Positions 1 to 10,517 of a stretch of DNA of 64,000 nucleotides are shown piece after piece. This DNA is from Streptomyces tailanensis. Lineage in GTDB: Bacteria; Actinomycetota; Actinomycetes; Streptomycetales; Streptomycetaceae. A model generated the notes under the pieces. That model was not told the origin of the DNA and searched no databases. It was given only the letters and a program-made list of their open reading frames with translations. The position numbers were made by a program, and so were the translations under genes. The stretch covers positions 84,523-148,522 of the forward strand of contig NZ_VTHJ01000017.1 of assembly GCF_008386495.1 (NCBI RefSeq). Direction: 5' to 3'. Positions within the stretch are counted from its first letter, which is position 1. The number at the start of each line of letters is the position of its first letter.

Positions 1-1
1 G

Positions 2-748
2 ACCAGCCCGGTCGAACGCCGCGTCGACACGCTCCTGCGGCTGGAGACAGAAGACGACGAGCCGTTGCTCCTCGCTGTCGAAGCCCAGGGCCAGAAGGAC
101 CCTGCCAAGCCCGCCAGCTGGGCGTACTACACCTCGTACCTGCTCGCGAAGTACCGGCTGCAGCCGATGCTGCTGGTCGTCTGCCAGGACCGTTCGACCG
201 CCGAATGGGCCGCGCGTCCGGTCCACTTCGGACCTCGCCAGTGGCCACTGCTCACCCTGCGCCCGCTGGTCGTGGGACCGCACAACATGCCTGTGATCAC
301 CAACCCCGCCGAAGTCCGCAAGGACCTCGCGCTCGCCACCCTGTCCGCGATCACCCACGCCACGAACGCGAACATCGGGGCCATACTCAAAGCAGTGACC
401 AACGTCCTGCAGGACACACCCGCGGAACTCTCCAACCCGATCATCGAACTCATCGCACAAGGCATGGGCAAGCACCCAGCCGCAGCACTCTGGAGGAAAC
501 TGGTGGCCGTGGATCTCTCCTTCTACAAGTCGCCCCTCTCCGAAGAACTCCGCAACGAAGGCAAAGTCGCAGGCAAGGCTGAAGGCAAGGCCGAGGACAT
601 CCTGTTCGTCTTGGAGCAGCGCGGCCTCGACATCCCCGAGGAGGCACGGGAACGCATCGCCGCCTGCGACGATCTCGACATCCTGCGCCGCTGGCTCGGC
701 CGAGCCCTCACCGCCGCGTCCGCCGACGAGATCTTCACGGACGCGTAG
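2..748 (+). CDS. Rpn-like PD-(D/E)XK nuclease family protein, 5' end cut by window edge
   Basis: The reading frame is open from the left edge, so the true start lies outside the window; the stop is TAG at 746-748. About 248 residues are visible. The stretch LLAVEAQGQ near the start resembles the E-x-Q half of the PD-(D/E)XK nuclease core found in Rpn/transposase-like (PDDEXK) proteins, and the C-terminal half is helical with a Lys/Gly/Glu repeat (GKVAGKAEGKAE) typical of those proteins. Known family members promote RecA-independent recombination or are of unknown role. No transposon ends are visible next to it. The family call is from recall of related Streptomyces proteins and is moderate; the catalytic Asp would lie in the missing N-terminus. 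Confidence 0.55.
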   Translation, partial: TSPVERRVDTLLRLETEDDEPLLLAVEAQGQKDPAKPASWAYYTSYLLAKYRLQPMLLVVCQDRSTAEWAARPVHFGPRQWPLLTLRPLVVGPHNMPVITNPAEVRKDLALATLSAITHATNANIGAILKAVTNVLQDTPAELSNPIIELIAQGMGKHPAAALWRKLVAVDLSFYKSPLSEELRNEGKVAGKAEGKAEDILFVLEQRGLDIPEEARERIAACDDLDILRRWLGRALTAASADEIFTDA

Positions 749-923
749 CCCCGCATGCCGGAACACGGCCCCCAAGGCAGGACACGGACGACTCGGGCCC
801 GCCCCGCTGCCACCGAACCTCGTGCCGCACCCCCTGGACGACTGGTGGGACGCGGACGCTGTACGTGCAGCGGGGCAGGCGTAACGGGACAGGGATACCG
901 CTCCTCGATCGACGGCCGATCCC

Positions 924-2027
924 TCACCGCCCCGCCGCCAACCCCTCCCGCAGCTCCCCATACGCCGGCTTCCGCCCGTACTCCTCGTCCATCGGTGTCG
1001 CCGCGCCCTGTCCCTCGAACACCCCCGGCACCCACGAGTACCGGTCCGTATACCCCCACACCGTGAAGGACTTGCAGCTCCGGGCACCCAGGCACGCGTC
1101 CAGCAGCCGTCGGAAGTACGGCGCCTGGGTGACCGACTTCGCCTCGTCCACCGGCAGGATCATCCGCACGTCGACCTCGGTGAACGCGGTCTGCATGCCC
1201 AGCGCCTCGAAGCGGGCCAGGTTCTCGGCGACCCGCCCCGGGAAGCCGTACTGGATCGCCAGGTGGCCCTGGATGCCGAAGCCCTGCACCGGCACGCCCT
1301 GCGCCCGCAGCCGCTTCGCGAGGTCGTAGTACGCCGTTGACTTCGCGTTGACGCCCTCCACGTTGTAGTCGTTGAGGAAAGGCTTGGCCCTGGGGTCGGC
1401 GGCGTGGGCCCAGCGGAAGGCATCGGCTATGTACGACGGGCCGAGTTGCTGCAGCCAGATCGAGTTCCGCAGGCTGCCGTCCTCCTCGAAGACCTCGTTC
1501 ACCACGTCCCACTGCTGGATCTTCCCCTTGTACCGCTTCACCTCGGTGGTGATGTGGTCCCGGAGGATCCCGCGCAGCTCCGTCGCGCCGATCGAGCCGT
1601 CCGCCACACCTGTCGTCAGCCAGGTCGGCAGCTGGCTGTGCCAGACCAGGGTGTGGCCCCGGACCACCTGGCCGTGCGCGCGGGCGTAGCGAACCAGGTC
1701 GTCGGCCGGTTTCCAGTCGTAGACCCCCCGCTGCGGCTCGACCGACTCCCACTTCATGACGTTCTCGGCGGTCACCGAGTCGAATTCGCGGGCCGTCGTT
1801 CTGCGGTACGTCCTGTCGTCCGCGAGCGCCGCCATGTCGACGGCCGTTCCGATGCGTACGCCGGCCCGTTCGGCGAGCACCCTCAACGACGGGTTGTGCG
1901 CCGAAGCCGGCTGCACGGCCACTCCGGTCACCCCGGTCACCCCGGTCACCCCGGTCACCCCGGTCACCAGCAGCGCGCCGCTCAGCAGGGCGAGCGCGGG
2001 CATGCGGAAGCGGTTCGTGAGCTTCAT
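924..2027 (-). CDS. Secreted endo-1,4-beta-xylanase, glycoside hydrolase family 10
   Basis: Cleaves beta-1,4 bonds in the xylan backbone outside the cell. The 367-residue protein has an N-terminal signal peptide (basic start, hydrophobic core, AXA-like site ASA near residue 43), then a single GH10 barrel with no carbohydrate-binding module. The acid/base Glu is E178 in WDVVNE, and the nucleophile Glu is E284 in TEVDVR; HTLVWHSQ near residue 125-132 is another GH10 signature. ATG is preceded by GAAGGGA. It lies 35 bp downstream of the GH115 gene on the same strand, so the two are probably one transcript acting on glucuronoxylan. The signal peptide core is built from a repeated Thr-Gly-Val unit encoded by a perfect 9-bp tandem repeat. 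Confidence 0.93.
   Translation of the reverse strand: MKLTNRFRMPALALLSGALLVTGVTGVTGVTGVTGVAVQPASAHNPSLRVLAERAGVRIGTAVDMAALADDRTYRRTTAREFDSVTAENVMKWESVEPQRGVYDWKPADDLVRYARAHGQVVRGHTLVWHSQLPTWLTTGVADGSIGATELRGILRDHITTEVKRYKGKIQQWDVVNEVFEEDGSLRNSIWLQQLGPSYIADAFRWAHAADPRAKPFLNDYNVEGVNAKSTAYYDLAKRLRAQGVPVQGFGIQGHLAIQYGFPGRVAENLARFEALGMQTAFTEVDVRMILPVDEAKSVTQAPYFRRLLDACLGARSCKSFTVWGYTDRYSWVPGVFEGQGAATPMDEEYGRKPAYGELREGLAAGR
1924..1968 (-). repeat. Five exact copies of a 9-bp tandem repeat in the xylanase signal peptide
   Basis: The unit CCGGTCACC (plus strand) is repeated five times without mismatch and encodes Val-Thr-Gly repeats in the hydrophobic core of the signal peptide. Because the unit is three codons, gain or loss of copies would lengthen or shorten the membrane-spanning core without a frameshift. 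Confidence 0.95.
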
Positions 2028-2062
2028 GTGCGGGTCCCTTCTCAGGTCTCAGCGATCAGCGA

Positions 2063-5000
2063 TCAGCGGATGCGGTGGCTCTCCAGCGGCCCCAGACACG
2101 TCGGCGTCAGCCCACCCGTGTCGATCACCAGGCGCTGCAACACCACCGTCGGGTCGACCATCCAGAACCTCAGGCGGTGCACCCCGGCCGCACGCACCAC
2201 ATGCCTGGTCGACGTCACGTTCACGTTGTCCGAGGTGTTGCGCGCCCACTGCTTGTTCATCAGCCCGTCGTCGGCGCCGGTGACGGCGTTGATGTCGACT
2301 GTCTGCGGGGCGTCGTCACCGAAGGACACCGCGTACCGCAGGCCGCCCGTCGCGAGCGCCGGGTTCCGTGGCGAGACATACGCCCAGACCGTCACCTCCC
2401 CCGTCGACAGCAGACTGACCTCGTACTCCAGCCGCGGCCCGGCCCCACCCGGCGTCCGGCGCGAGGCCGTCACCGGCCACGGGGTCATCCCCGCCCCGGT
2501 ACGACCGATCCGCTCGATCCGCCGCCAGCCGACCCCCTTGGCGCCCACCGCCCGCACGTGGTGCTCCGCGTCGATCGCCACATATCCGCCGGCCTCGACG
2601 AAGCCTTTCAGCCCCCGAGGCGACGGCCTTTCCGCGACGGCCTTCACCACCACCGACACACCCGCCCCACTCACCGTCAACGACCCCTCAGCCCGGTCGC
2701 CACCCCCCGGCACCCGCGCCCAGTCCACCCGCACCCCTACCCGCACCTGCTCCTCGACCCGCCCCCGCGTCCGCTCCACCACCAGCCATGGCACCGACGA
2801 CTCGATCCGGTACGAGAAGGGCGTACACCCCCGGTTGAAGATCTCGACATACTGCTGAGGCCGGGTCTGGTACGGGCTGAACACCGGCAGCACCGCCTCC
2901 CTCGAAGCCGAGGCCGAAGCCGAAGCCGAAGCGCCGCCGGGCCACCACTCCCCCGAGTCCTCGGAACCGTCCACCGCCACCCCCAGCTCCGCGGCCTGAG
3001 GCACCTCGATCCGCCGTACCTTGGGGAAGATCTCGTCCGGCAGCGCCACATGATCCTTCTCCGGCTGCTGCCACCCGGCATTGGGGCCGTAGCGCTCCAC
3101 ATCCCCGTACCCGATGTGCGGTTGCGTCTGGAAACCCCGCCACTTCCCGCCCGCGACCTGAAGATTGAAGCGATCCGCCAGCGCGAAGTCCCGCTCCAGC
3201 CCCGCCTCCGCCTCCGCCGCACAGCGATTCGCCGCCGCCCGCCCCTGCCCGGCGTACAGCAGGTTCTTGAACTCGGCCTCCCGCAACCCGTACAGGTTCG
3301 CCGTCGCCGACACCTCGTACCCCACCAGCTCGAACCACGCGTCCCGCACGCTCGCGGGCAGCCGCCGCCCCACCCGCTCGGCCCGCTTCGCCAGCGCCCG
3401 CCACTCCTCCGTGACCCGCTCCAGCTCCCGGTGGCCGAAGTAGAAGGGCGTCTCCTGGTCGTCGTAGACGATCGCGCCCTCGTCCTTCGTCGGATCCTTC
3501 GCCGCGTCCACGGTGATCCGACGGTTCAGCAACTCGGGCTTACGACGGGCCTGAAGCTGCCCGTACGCGCTCAGCACCTCGGCGATCTCCGACGCGGCCC
3601 CCGCCCCGAAGTTCTGCCGCGCGAAACCCCGCTCCCACTCCTCCAGCTCCTCCAGCCCCCAACGCCCCGGATTCCAGGCGTAGTTGAGGAAGAACTCCGT
3701 CGGCAGCTCATTCCCCTTCAGATCGCCGACGTTCGCCACCCACAACCCGTGATTGCCGTACGCATCCGCCTCGTGCAGCTGCTCCCACAGGTTCGCCAGG
3801 TTCGCCGTGTCGACCCACTTGTAGTTGCGCCCGACCCCGACATAGTCGAAGTGGTAGTACAACCCGTAACCCCCACGTCGTACGGGCTCCCCCGGGTCCG
3901 GATGCTTACGGATGTTCCCCCAGTTGTCGTCCGTGAGGACGACGGTCACATCGTCCGGCGCCCGCAGCCCCCGGTCCCAGTACCGCTGGACCTCCTTGTA
4001 CAGGGTCCACACCTGCGGGGTCTCCTCCACCGGCTTCCCGGTCACCTCCGCGATGATCCGGCGCTGGGTCTCGATGATCTCCGTCATCAGCTCGATGCCG
4101 TCGCCGTCCGGCAGACTCGTGTCGCCGTTCCCCCGCATGCCGAGCGTGACGACGCCCTCGAAGTCCTCGTCCACCATCCGACGGATGCCGTCACGCCAGT
4201 ACGCCTTGATGGCGTCGGCGTTCCGCCGGTACGACCACTCCCCCGTACCCCCGTAGGGGTCCCGGCCGGGGGTCACCACATTCCCGGCGCTGTCCCGCAC
4301 CGCCGGCACCGCATGCCGGTTCCACTCCTCGATCCCCCTCATCATGGGCGCCTCGTGAGACGTGCCCATGACAACGCCGTACTCCGAAGCCCGCTTGTGG
4401 TTCTCCGGATCGTCCTCGGCGAAGGCCCGCCCCCACACCGCCGGCCAGACGTGGTTCCCCTTCAACCGGAGCAGCACCTCGAAGACCTTGGCCCAGAAGT
4501 CCGCGTTGAAGCCACCGGGAAACCCGGGCGCCTTCCCGGGCCCGAAGTACGCCGGGGCCCACGTCCCGAGCGCCGGGTTCTCGTCGTTGATGAAGATCCC
4601 CCGGTACTTCACGGCCGGCGTGCCCTGACTGAACCGGCCCGGCAGCACGTACACCGCGTCCCGGTGCACCGGCGGCACATCGTCCCACCAGTACCAGGGC
4701 GAGACCCCGATGCCGTACGAGACGTCGTACGCCCCGAAGATCGTGCCCCGCGGATCACTGCCCGCGACGACGAACGCCCGCTCGACCCCGGGCATCGGCC
4801 GCTCGACGACCGTCTGCAGCGAGGTCTCCCACTTGCCCCGCACCCCGCTGACATCCAGTTTTCCGGAGGCGATCAGCCCGTCGATCAGCGGACTGCGCCC
4901 GATGGTCCCGACGAGCACCGCCTCCCGAGCCACCGAGTCACCCGGCCGCGCCCCCGTCACGCGCCCGATGTCACCCCGCAAGTCCTCCGCGACCCGTACG

Positions 5001-5230
5001 ACCCCGGGGTGATCCTCAGGGTCTACGACCACCGGAGCACCCACCAACGCAAACGCACCGGGCGCGGGCGAGAAGGAGATGTACGCCCCCGAGTCCGTGG
5101 GCCGTAACGCGCCCGCTTCCCCACTCTCGTCCGCCCACGCCGCCCCCGAGAGCGTCGGCAGCGTCACCGCCCCGACCCCTGCGGCGGCTCCCGCCCCGAG
5201 AACGGCCCTGCGGCTGACGCGTCCAGACAT
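2063..5230 (-). CDS. Glycoside hydrolase family 115 xylan alpha-1,2-glucuronidase
   Basis: GH115 enzymes remove (4-O-methyl)glucuronic acid side chains from internal and terminal xylose of xylan. The 1055-residue protein has a twin-arginine signal (SRRAVLG near residues 6-12, followed by a hydrophobic Ala/Gly/Val stretch), so it is probably exported folded through Tat. Family segments visible include TLGMRGNGD, VVLTDDNWGNIRKHP and YYHFDYVG in the middle of the protein. A short (Ala-Ser) run near residue 765, encoded by a hexamer repeat around 2905-2935, looks like a linker before the C-terminal domain. It leads an apparent operon with the GH10 xylanase: debranching plus backbone cleavage. Start ATG at 5230. 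The large ORF on the opposite strand is a shadow. Confidence 0.9.
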   Translation of the reverse strand: MSGRVSRRAVLGAGAAAGVGAVTLPTLSGAAWADESGEAGALRPTDSGAYISFSPAPGAFALVGAPVVVDPEDHPGVVRVAEDLRGDIGRVTGARPGDSVAREAVLVGTIGRSPLIDGLIASGKLDVSGVRGKWETSLQTVVERPMPGVERAFVVAGSDPRGTIFGAYDVSYGIGVSPWYWWDDVPPVHRDAVYVLPGRFSQGTPAVKYRGIFINDENPALGTWAPAYFGPGKAPGFPGGFNADFWAKVFEVLLRLKGNHVWPAVWGRAFAEDDPENHKRASEYGVVMGTSHEAPMMRGIEEWNRHAVPAVRDSAGNVVTPGRDPYGGTGEWSYRRNADAIKAYWRDGIRRMVDEDFEGVVTLGMRGNGDTSLPDGDGIELMTEIIETQRRIIAEVTGKPVEETPQVWTLYKEVQRYWDRGLRAPDDVTVVLTDDNWGNIRKHPDPGEPVRRGGYGLYYHFDYVGVGRNYKWVDTANLANLWEQLHEADAYGNHGLWVANVGDLKGNELPTEFFLNYAWNPGRWGLEELEEWERGFARQNFGAGAASEIAEVLSAYGQLQARRKPELLNRRITVDAAKDPTKDEGAIVYDDQETPFYFGHRELERVTEEWRALAKRAERVGRRLPASVRDAWFELVGYEVSATANLYGLREAEFKNLLYAGQGRAAANRCAAEAEAGLERDFALADRFNLQVAGGKWRGFQTQPHIGYGDVERYGPNAGWQQPEKDHVALPDEIFPKVRRIEVPQAAELGVAVDGSEDSGEWWPGGASASASASASREAVLPVFSPYQTRPQQYVEIFNRGCTPFSYRIESSVPWLVVERTRGRVEEQVRVGVRVDWARVPGGGDRAEGSLTVSGAGVSVVVKAVAERPSPRGLKGFVEAGGYVAIDAEHHVRAVGAKGVGWRRIERIGRTGAGMTPWPVTASRRTPGGAGPRLEYEVSLLSTGEVTVWAYVSPRNPALATGGLRYAVSFGDDAPQTVDINAVTGADDGLMNKQWARNTSDNVNVTSTRHVVRAAGVHRLRFWMVDPTVVLQRLVIDTGGLTPTCLGPLESHRIR

Positions 5231-5377
5231 GCCTCACCCCTCGACCCGAAGACGTCCGCATTTGCTCAGCGGCATGACAAATGGTGAGGGGAGTGCACCG
5301 TGGGGACAACGGGTCGTAGGCGCCGAATACTTTCGTAACAGCCGAGTGGCCGTCAGGTTTTCAGGCACGAGTGGTCC
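5231..5377. promoter_or_regulatory. Intergenic region upstream of the xylan operon
   Basis: This 147-bp spacer should hold the GH115 promoter. It contains CGAATACTTTCG (5324-5335), an imperfect palindrome with half-sites similar to the CGAAA/TTTCG elements described upstream of Streptomyces xylanase genes. The match is weak and the distance to the ATG (about 95 bp) is only compatible with, not proof of, an operator. Confidence 0.25.
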
Positions 5378-6583
5378 TCAGGTACGGGTGACCTGGCCGC
5401 AGCCCTCGTGGTTCTGCTCCACCAGGCTCTCGCTGCGGTCGTAGGGGTCCTTGGCCGCACCCGTGGCGGGCCCACCGGTGGGCTCGCCGTCGGGGAAGAC
5501 GGGGTGGAGATAGCCGTCGTAGACATCGCACTCGTTGTTGAAGGTGTCGACGGCGTACTCCCGGACCGACAGCTTGCCCTTCGTGGCGATCCATCGGCTC
5601 GGGTCGGACAGGGACAGCGTCAGGTCGCGGCGGACGATGGTCCGCGCCACGGTGTCGCCACCGTCGGGCCGCACCAGCGGGTAGACGAAGCTGTAGTCCG
5701 CGTGAACCAGAACCTGGCCCGGTTCCCCTGCGGAGTACGACATGTGTCCGCGCACCTTGACCACATCACCGGCCAGGCGCACCTCGCCCGGGTCGAAGCG
5801 GCTGAAGAGACCCACGGGGTCATGGGTCTTCGACGGCCGGCGCAGCGAGCGCCGCAGGTCGGACAGCATGTCCGGCTGCTCAGGGTCGAGCAGAGCCAGC
5901 GCCTTGTCGGGCTGCCCACCCCTCAGGACGGCCGGGTCCAGGCTGGAGGCCACCAAGAACTCTTTGGTCCGGCGCAGCGCGAGTGCCACGTCGTCCTTAC
6001 TCAGCCCGGAGACGGCCTTCGCGGTCGGCACTTCGATGGCGTCCGCACCGTCGGCCCAGCGCACGGCGGGCGACCCCCGGAACGGATGCTCCGTCGTGGG
6101 CAGTCCGTCGACGTTCCCGGGTGCACTGGACGGCAGGGCCGTCTCGGCGGACAGCGGCGTCGGGGAGACATCGGACGCCGAGTCGGCAACCGGGAGCCGG
6201 TCGAGCAGCAGCGAGGGGCGTAGGGCGACTACGACGACGGCCAGGGCCAGCACCACACCGAAGGCCGACCAGAGCTTGCGGCGCCGGTCACGGGTGCCGT
6301 TGATCTCCTGCCACGCCGGGCCGGTCCGCCAGCCGGGCGGGGTCGCGGGATGCGGGTCGTGCGCCGTCTTCCCCCGCCCGCGCCACCGGCCGCCACCCTT
6401 CGCACACCGCGCCGCCTCGTCCTGCTCCCGCAGCCGCTGGGTCACCATGCGGGCCCGCGCCGACGGCTCCTTCGGCACGGAAACGGAACCGCCCTCCTCG
6501 GCCTCCCGCAGGAACGACTCCCACTGCTCATCCGATATGGAGGCCTTCTCGTCGGGCCCATCATCGCGCGGATCGGTGTTCAC
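5378..6583 (-). CDS. Single-pass membrane-anchored protein of unknown function
   Basis: I do not recognise a named family. From the GTG at 6583 the protein has 401 residues: an acidic cytoplasmic N-terminus (VNTDPRDDGPDEK...), a basic stretch RDRRRK, one transmembrane helix (about residues 105-125, FGVVLALAVVVVAL), then a Thr/Ser/Pro-rich linker and an extracytoplasmic domain of about 250 residues with several Trp, Tyr and two Cys. The GTG is chosen because the frame upstream of it is rich in Arg and Cys, unlike a real N-terminus, and GAGAG lies about 9 nt before it. It lies downstream of tuf but is separated from it by a strong terminator, so it is probably transcribed alone. Confidence 0.7.
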   Translation of the reverse strand: MNTDPRDDGPDEKASISDEQWESFLREAEEGGSVSVPKEPSARARMVTQRLREQDEAARCAKGGGRWRGRGKTAHDPHPATPPGWRTGPAWQEINGTRDRRRKLWSAFGVVLALAVVVVALRPSLLLDRLPVADSASDVSPTPLSAETALPSSAPGNVDGLPTTEHPFRGSPAVRWADGADAIEVPTAKAVSGLSKDDVALALRRTKEFLVASSLDPAVLRGGQPDKALALLDPEQPDMLSDLRRSLRRPSKTHDPVGLFSRFDPGEVRLAGDVVKVRGHMSYSAGEPGQVLVHADYSFVYPLVRPDGGDTVARTIVRRDLTLSLSDPSRWIATKGKLSVREYAVDTFNNECDVYDGYLHPVFPDGEPTGGPATGAAKDPYDRSESLVEQNHEGCGQVTRT

Positions 6584-7002
6584 GGATTCACTCTCGTAGA
6601 GAAAGGCCTCGCAGGCGGGACGGACGCGGCGACACCACCCCCCGGACAACTGTCCGGGGGATTCGAAGGGCCCACGGGACGCACCACAGAATGAGCGGCG
6701 CCTGATCATTTCTAGGCGGGGCATGCGCAGCTCACAAGCCCTGCACAGAGCCTCAGGGAACGCGTGATCGAATCGGTACGAAGCCGATGTCCGTCGTGCG
6801 TACGGGGTGACGGTGACAAAGTGCCCACACGGCGAAGTCCAAGGAGTCGCCGGGACACTGCGTGATCTTCCACTGGCGAGGGGACGGCCGCAAACGCGAT
6901 CCGACGCGCCATCCGCTCCGCTGCCCCCGGAAACAACGGAAGGCCCGTACGACCGAAGTCGTACGGGCCCTCTCAGGTCAAGCGACCCTCAAGCGAGTGG
7001 AC
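6584..7002. other. 419-bp gene-free spacer between tuf and the anchored protein gene
   Basis: It holds the tuf terminator (6942-6969) and, 56 bp before the GTG at 6583, a near-perfect palindrome at 6639-6660 (CCCCCGGACA, two bases, TGTCCGGGGG). The two-base spacer is too short for a good RNA loop, so an operator for the downstream gene is as likely as a terminator. No coding sequence is convincing here. Confidence 0.5.
6942..6969 (-). terminator. tuf terminator hairpin
   Basis: Perfect 12-bp inverted repeat (GGCCCGTACGAC / GTCGTACGGGCC) around a TTCG tetraloop on the transcribed strand, 33 bp after the tuf stop codon. No T-tract follows, as is common for Streptomyces terminators. Confidence 0.85.
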
Positions 7003-8196
<1,194 letters not shown>

Positions 8197-8275
8197 TGGG
8201 GTCCTCCTGTGGAGTGGTTCTGTACGCCTTACTTCATCGGCGCCAGGTGATCTTTGCTGGAAAGCCCGGGCCCCG

Positions 8276-8307
8276 GGGCAAACACTCGTTTTTGCGGGTG
8301 TTTGCCC
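8276..8307 (-). promoter_or_regulatory. Hairpin in the fusA-tuf spacer
   Basis: Perfect 10-bp stem GGGCAAACAC / GTGTTTGCCC with a 12-nt loop, 44 bp after the fusA stop and about 80 bp before the tuf start. It could be a partial terminator, an attenuator or an RNA-processing site that lets tuf be expressed independently of fusA. Confidence 0.6.
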
Positions 8308-8351
8308 TTCAAGGCTCCGGAGTCAAGCCTAAAGCGTGTGAACGCGGTGCG

Positions 8352-10478
8352 TTACTCGCCCTTGGCCTTCGCGATGATCTCCTCGGCGACGTTCCGCGGA
8401 ACCTCGGCGTAGGAGTCGAACTGCATCGAGTAGCTCGCGCGACCCGACGTCTTGCTGCGGAGGTCTCCGACGTAGCCGAACATCTCCGAGAGGGGCACGA
8501 GACCCTTCACGACGCGGGCACCGGCCCGCTCCTCCATGGCCTGGATCTGACCACGGCGGGAGTTGATGTCGCCGATGACCTCACCCATGTAGTCCTCGGG
8601 CGTGGTGACCTCGACGGCCATCATCGGCTCAAGGAGCACGGGGGACGCCTTGCGCGCGGCCTCCTTGAAGGCCTGCGAACCGGCGATCTTGAACGCGAGC
8701 TCGGAGGAGTCGACCTCGTGGTAGGCACCGTCGAGAAGCGTGACGCGGACGCCCGTCATCTCGTAGCCGGCGAGGATGCCGAACTGCATGGCCTCCTGCG
8801 CACCGGCGTCTACCGAAGGGATGTACTCCTTCGGGATGCGACCACCGGTCACCTTGTTCACGAACTCGTACGACGCGTCGCCGCCCTCGATCGGCTCGAT
8901 CGCGATCTGCACCTTGGCGAACTGGCCGGTACCACCAGTCTGCTTCTTGTGCGTGTAGTCGACGCGCTCGACGGCCTTGCGGATCGTCTCGCGGTACGCG
9001 ACCTGCGGCTTGCCGACGTTGGCCTCGACCTTGAACTCACGGCGCATACGGTCGACCAGCACCTCGAGGTGCAGCTCGCCCATACCACCGATGATGGTCT
9101 GGCCGGTCTCCTCGTCCGAGTGGACCTGGAAGGAGGGGTCCTCCTCCGCGAGACGCTGGATGGCGACACCCAGCTTCTCCTGGTCACCCTTGGACTTGGG
9201 CTCGATGGCGACCTGGATGACCGGCGCCGGGAAGTCCATGGACTCCAGGATCACCGGCTGCTTGTCGTCGCAGAGCGTCTCACCGGTCGTGGTCTGCTTC
9301 AGACCCATGACGGCGATGATGTCGCCGGCGCCCACCGAGTCGATCTCCTCACGCTTGTTCGCGTGCATGCGGTAGATCTTGCCGATGCGCTCCTTCTTGC
9401 CCTTGACGGAGTTCAGCACGGCGGTGCCGGACTCCAGGCGGCCCGAGTAGACCCGGACGAAGGTGAGCTTGCCGAGGTGCGGGTCGCTCATGATCTTGAA
9501 TGCAAGGGCGGACAGCGGCTCGTCGTCGGACGGCTTGCGCTTGACGACCAGCTCGGGGTCCTTCACGTCGTGGCCCTCGATGGCCTCGACGTCGAGCGGG
9601 GTCGGCAGGTAGCGCACGACCGCGTCGAGCAGGGGCTGGACGCCCTTGTTCTTGAACGCGGTGCCACAGAACACCGGGGTGACCGTGGTGTCGTTGGACT
9701 TGCCGGACGCGATGGTGATGCGACGGATCGCGGCGTACAGCTGCTCCTCGGTGGGCTCCTGGCCCTCCAGGTACAGCTCCATGATCTCTTCGTCGTTCTC
9801 GGCGACGGCCTCGATCAGCTTGCCGCGGTACTCCTCGGCAGCCTCGGCGTGCGTGGCCGGGATGTCGACGACGTCGTACATCTCGCCCTTGGCGGCCTCG
9901 GCGGACCAGACCAGGGCCTTCATCGTCACGAGGTCGACGACGCCCTTGAAGTCGGCCTCGGCGCCGATCGGGAGCTGCATGACGAGCGGCTGGGCGCCCA
10001 GGCGGTCCGAGATCATGTCCACGCAGCGGTGGAACTCGGCGCCGGTACGGTCCAGCTTGTTGACGAAGCAGATGCGGGGCACGCCGTAACGGTCGGCCTG
10101 ACGCCACACCGTCTCGGACTGCGGCTCCACGCCGGCAACGCCGTCGAACACCGTCACGGCGCCGTCGAGGACGCGGAGCGAACGCTCCACCTCGACGGTG
10201 AAGTCGACGTGACCCGGGGTGTCGATGATGTTGATGGTGTGGTCGACGCCCTCGAGCGGCCAGTGACAGGTGGTGGCAGCAGAGGTGATCGTGATGCCAC
10301 GCTCCTGCTCCTGCTCCATCCAGTCCATGGTGGCAGCGCCGTCGTGGACCTCACCGATCTTGTAGCTGACGCCGGTGTAGAAGAGGATCCGCTCGGTGGT
10401 GGTCGTCTTGCCCGCGTCGATGTGGGCCATGATCCCGATGTTGCGGACCCTGGCCAGGTCAAGTGAAGTGGTAGCCAT
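8352..10478 (-). CDS. fusA: Elongation factor G
   Basis: GTPase driving ribosomal translocation and recycling. The 708-residue protein shows AHIDAGKTT (P-loop), the G2/G3 segment with TITSAATTC and DTPGHVDF, and NKLD, followed by the standard domains II-V. Start ATG at 10478, 39 bp downstream of rpsG and on the same strand, as in the str operon of most bacteria. The length is usual for actinobacterial EF-G. Confidence 0.98.
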   Translation of the reverse strand: MATTSLDLARVRNIGIMAHIDAGKTTTTERILFYTGVSYKIGEVHDGAATMDWMEQEQERGITITSAATTCHWPLEGVDHTINIIDTPGHVDFTVEVERSLRVLDGAVTVFDGVAGVEPQSETVWRQADRYGVPRICFVNKLDRTGAEFHRCVDMISDRLGAQPLVMQLPIGAEADFKGVVDLVTMKALVWSAEAAKGEMYDVVDIPATHAEAAEEYRGKLIEAVAENDEEIMELYLEGQEPTEEQLYAAIRRITIASGKSNDTTVTPVFCGTAFKNKGVQPLLDAVVRYLPTPLDVEAIEGHDVKDPELVVKRKPSDDEPLSALAFKIMSDPHLGKLTFVRVYSGRLESGTAVLNSVKGKKERIGKIYRMHANKREEIDSVGAGDIIAVMGLKQTTTGETLCDDKQPVILESMDFPAPVIQVAIEPKSKGDQEKLGVAIQRLAEEDPSFQVHSDEETGQTIIGGMGELHLEVLVDRMRREFKVEANVGKPQVAYRETIRKAVERVDYTHKKQTGGTGQFAKVQIAIEPIEGGDASYEFVNKVTGGRIPKEYIPSVDAGAQEAMQFGILAGYEMTGVRVTLLDGAYHEVDSSELAFKIAGSQAFKEAARKASPVLLEPMMAVEVTTPEDYMGEVIGDINSRRGQIQAMEERAGARVVKGLVPLSEMFGYVGDLRSKTSGRASYSMQFDSYAEVPRNVAEEIIAKAKGE

Positions 10479-10517
10479 AAGGCTTCAGTCTTCTCTCGGT
10501 CTCGATGGGGTCTGCGA

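Noticed and set aside
2075..5107. A 1010-codon open frame on the plus strand opposite the GH115 gene
   Set aside because: It mirrors the GH115 codons, is extremely rich in Arg, Pro and His, and has no domain or ribosome-binding signal. It is a high-GC shadow frame.
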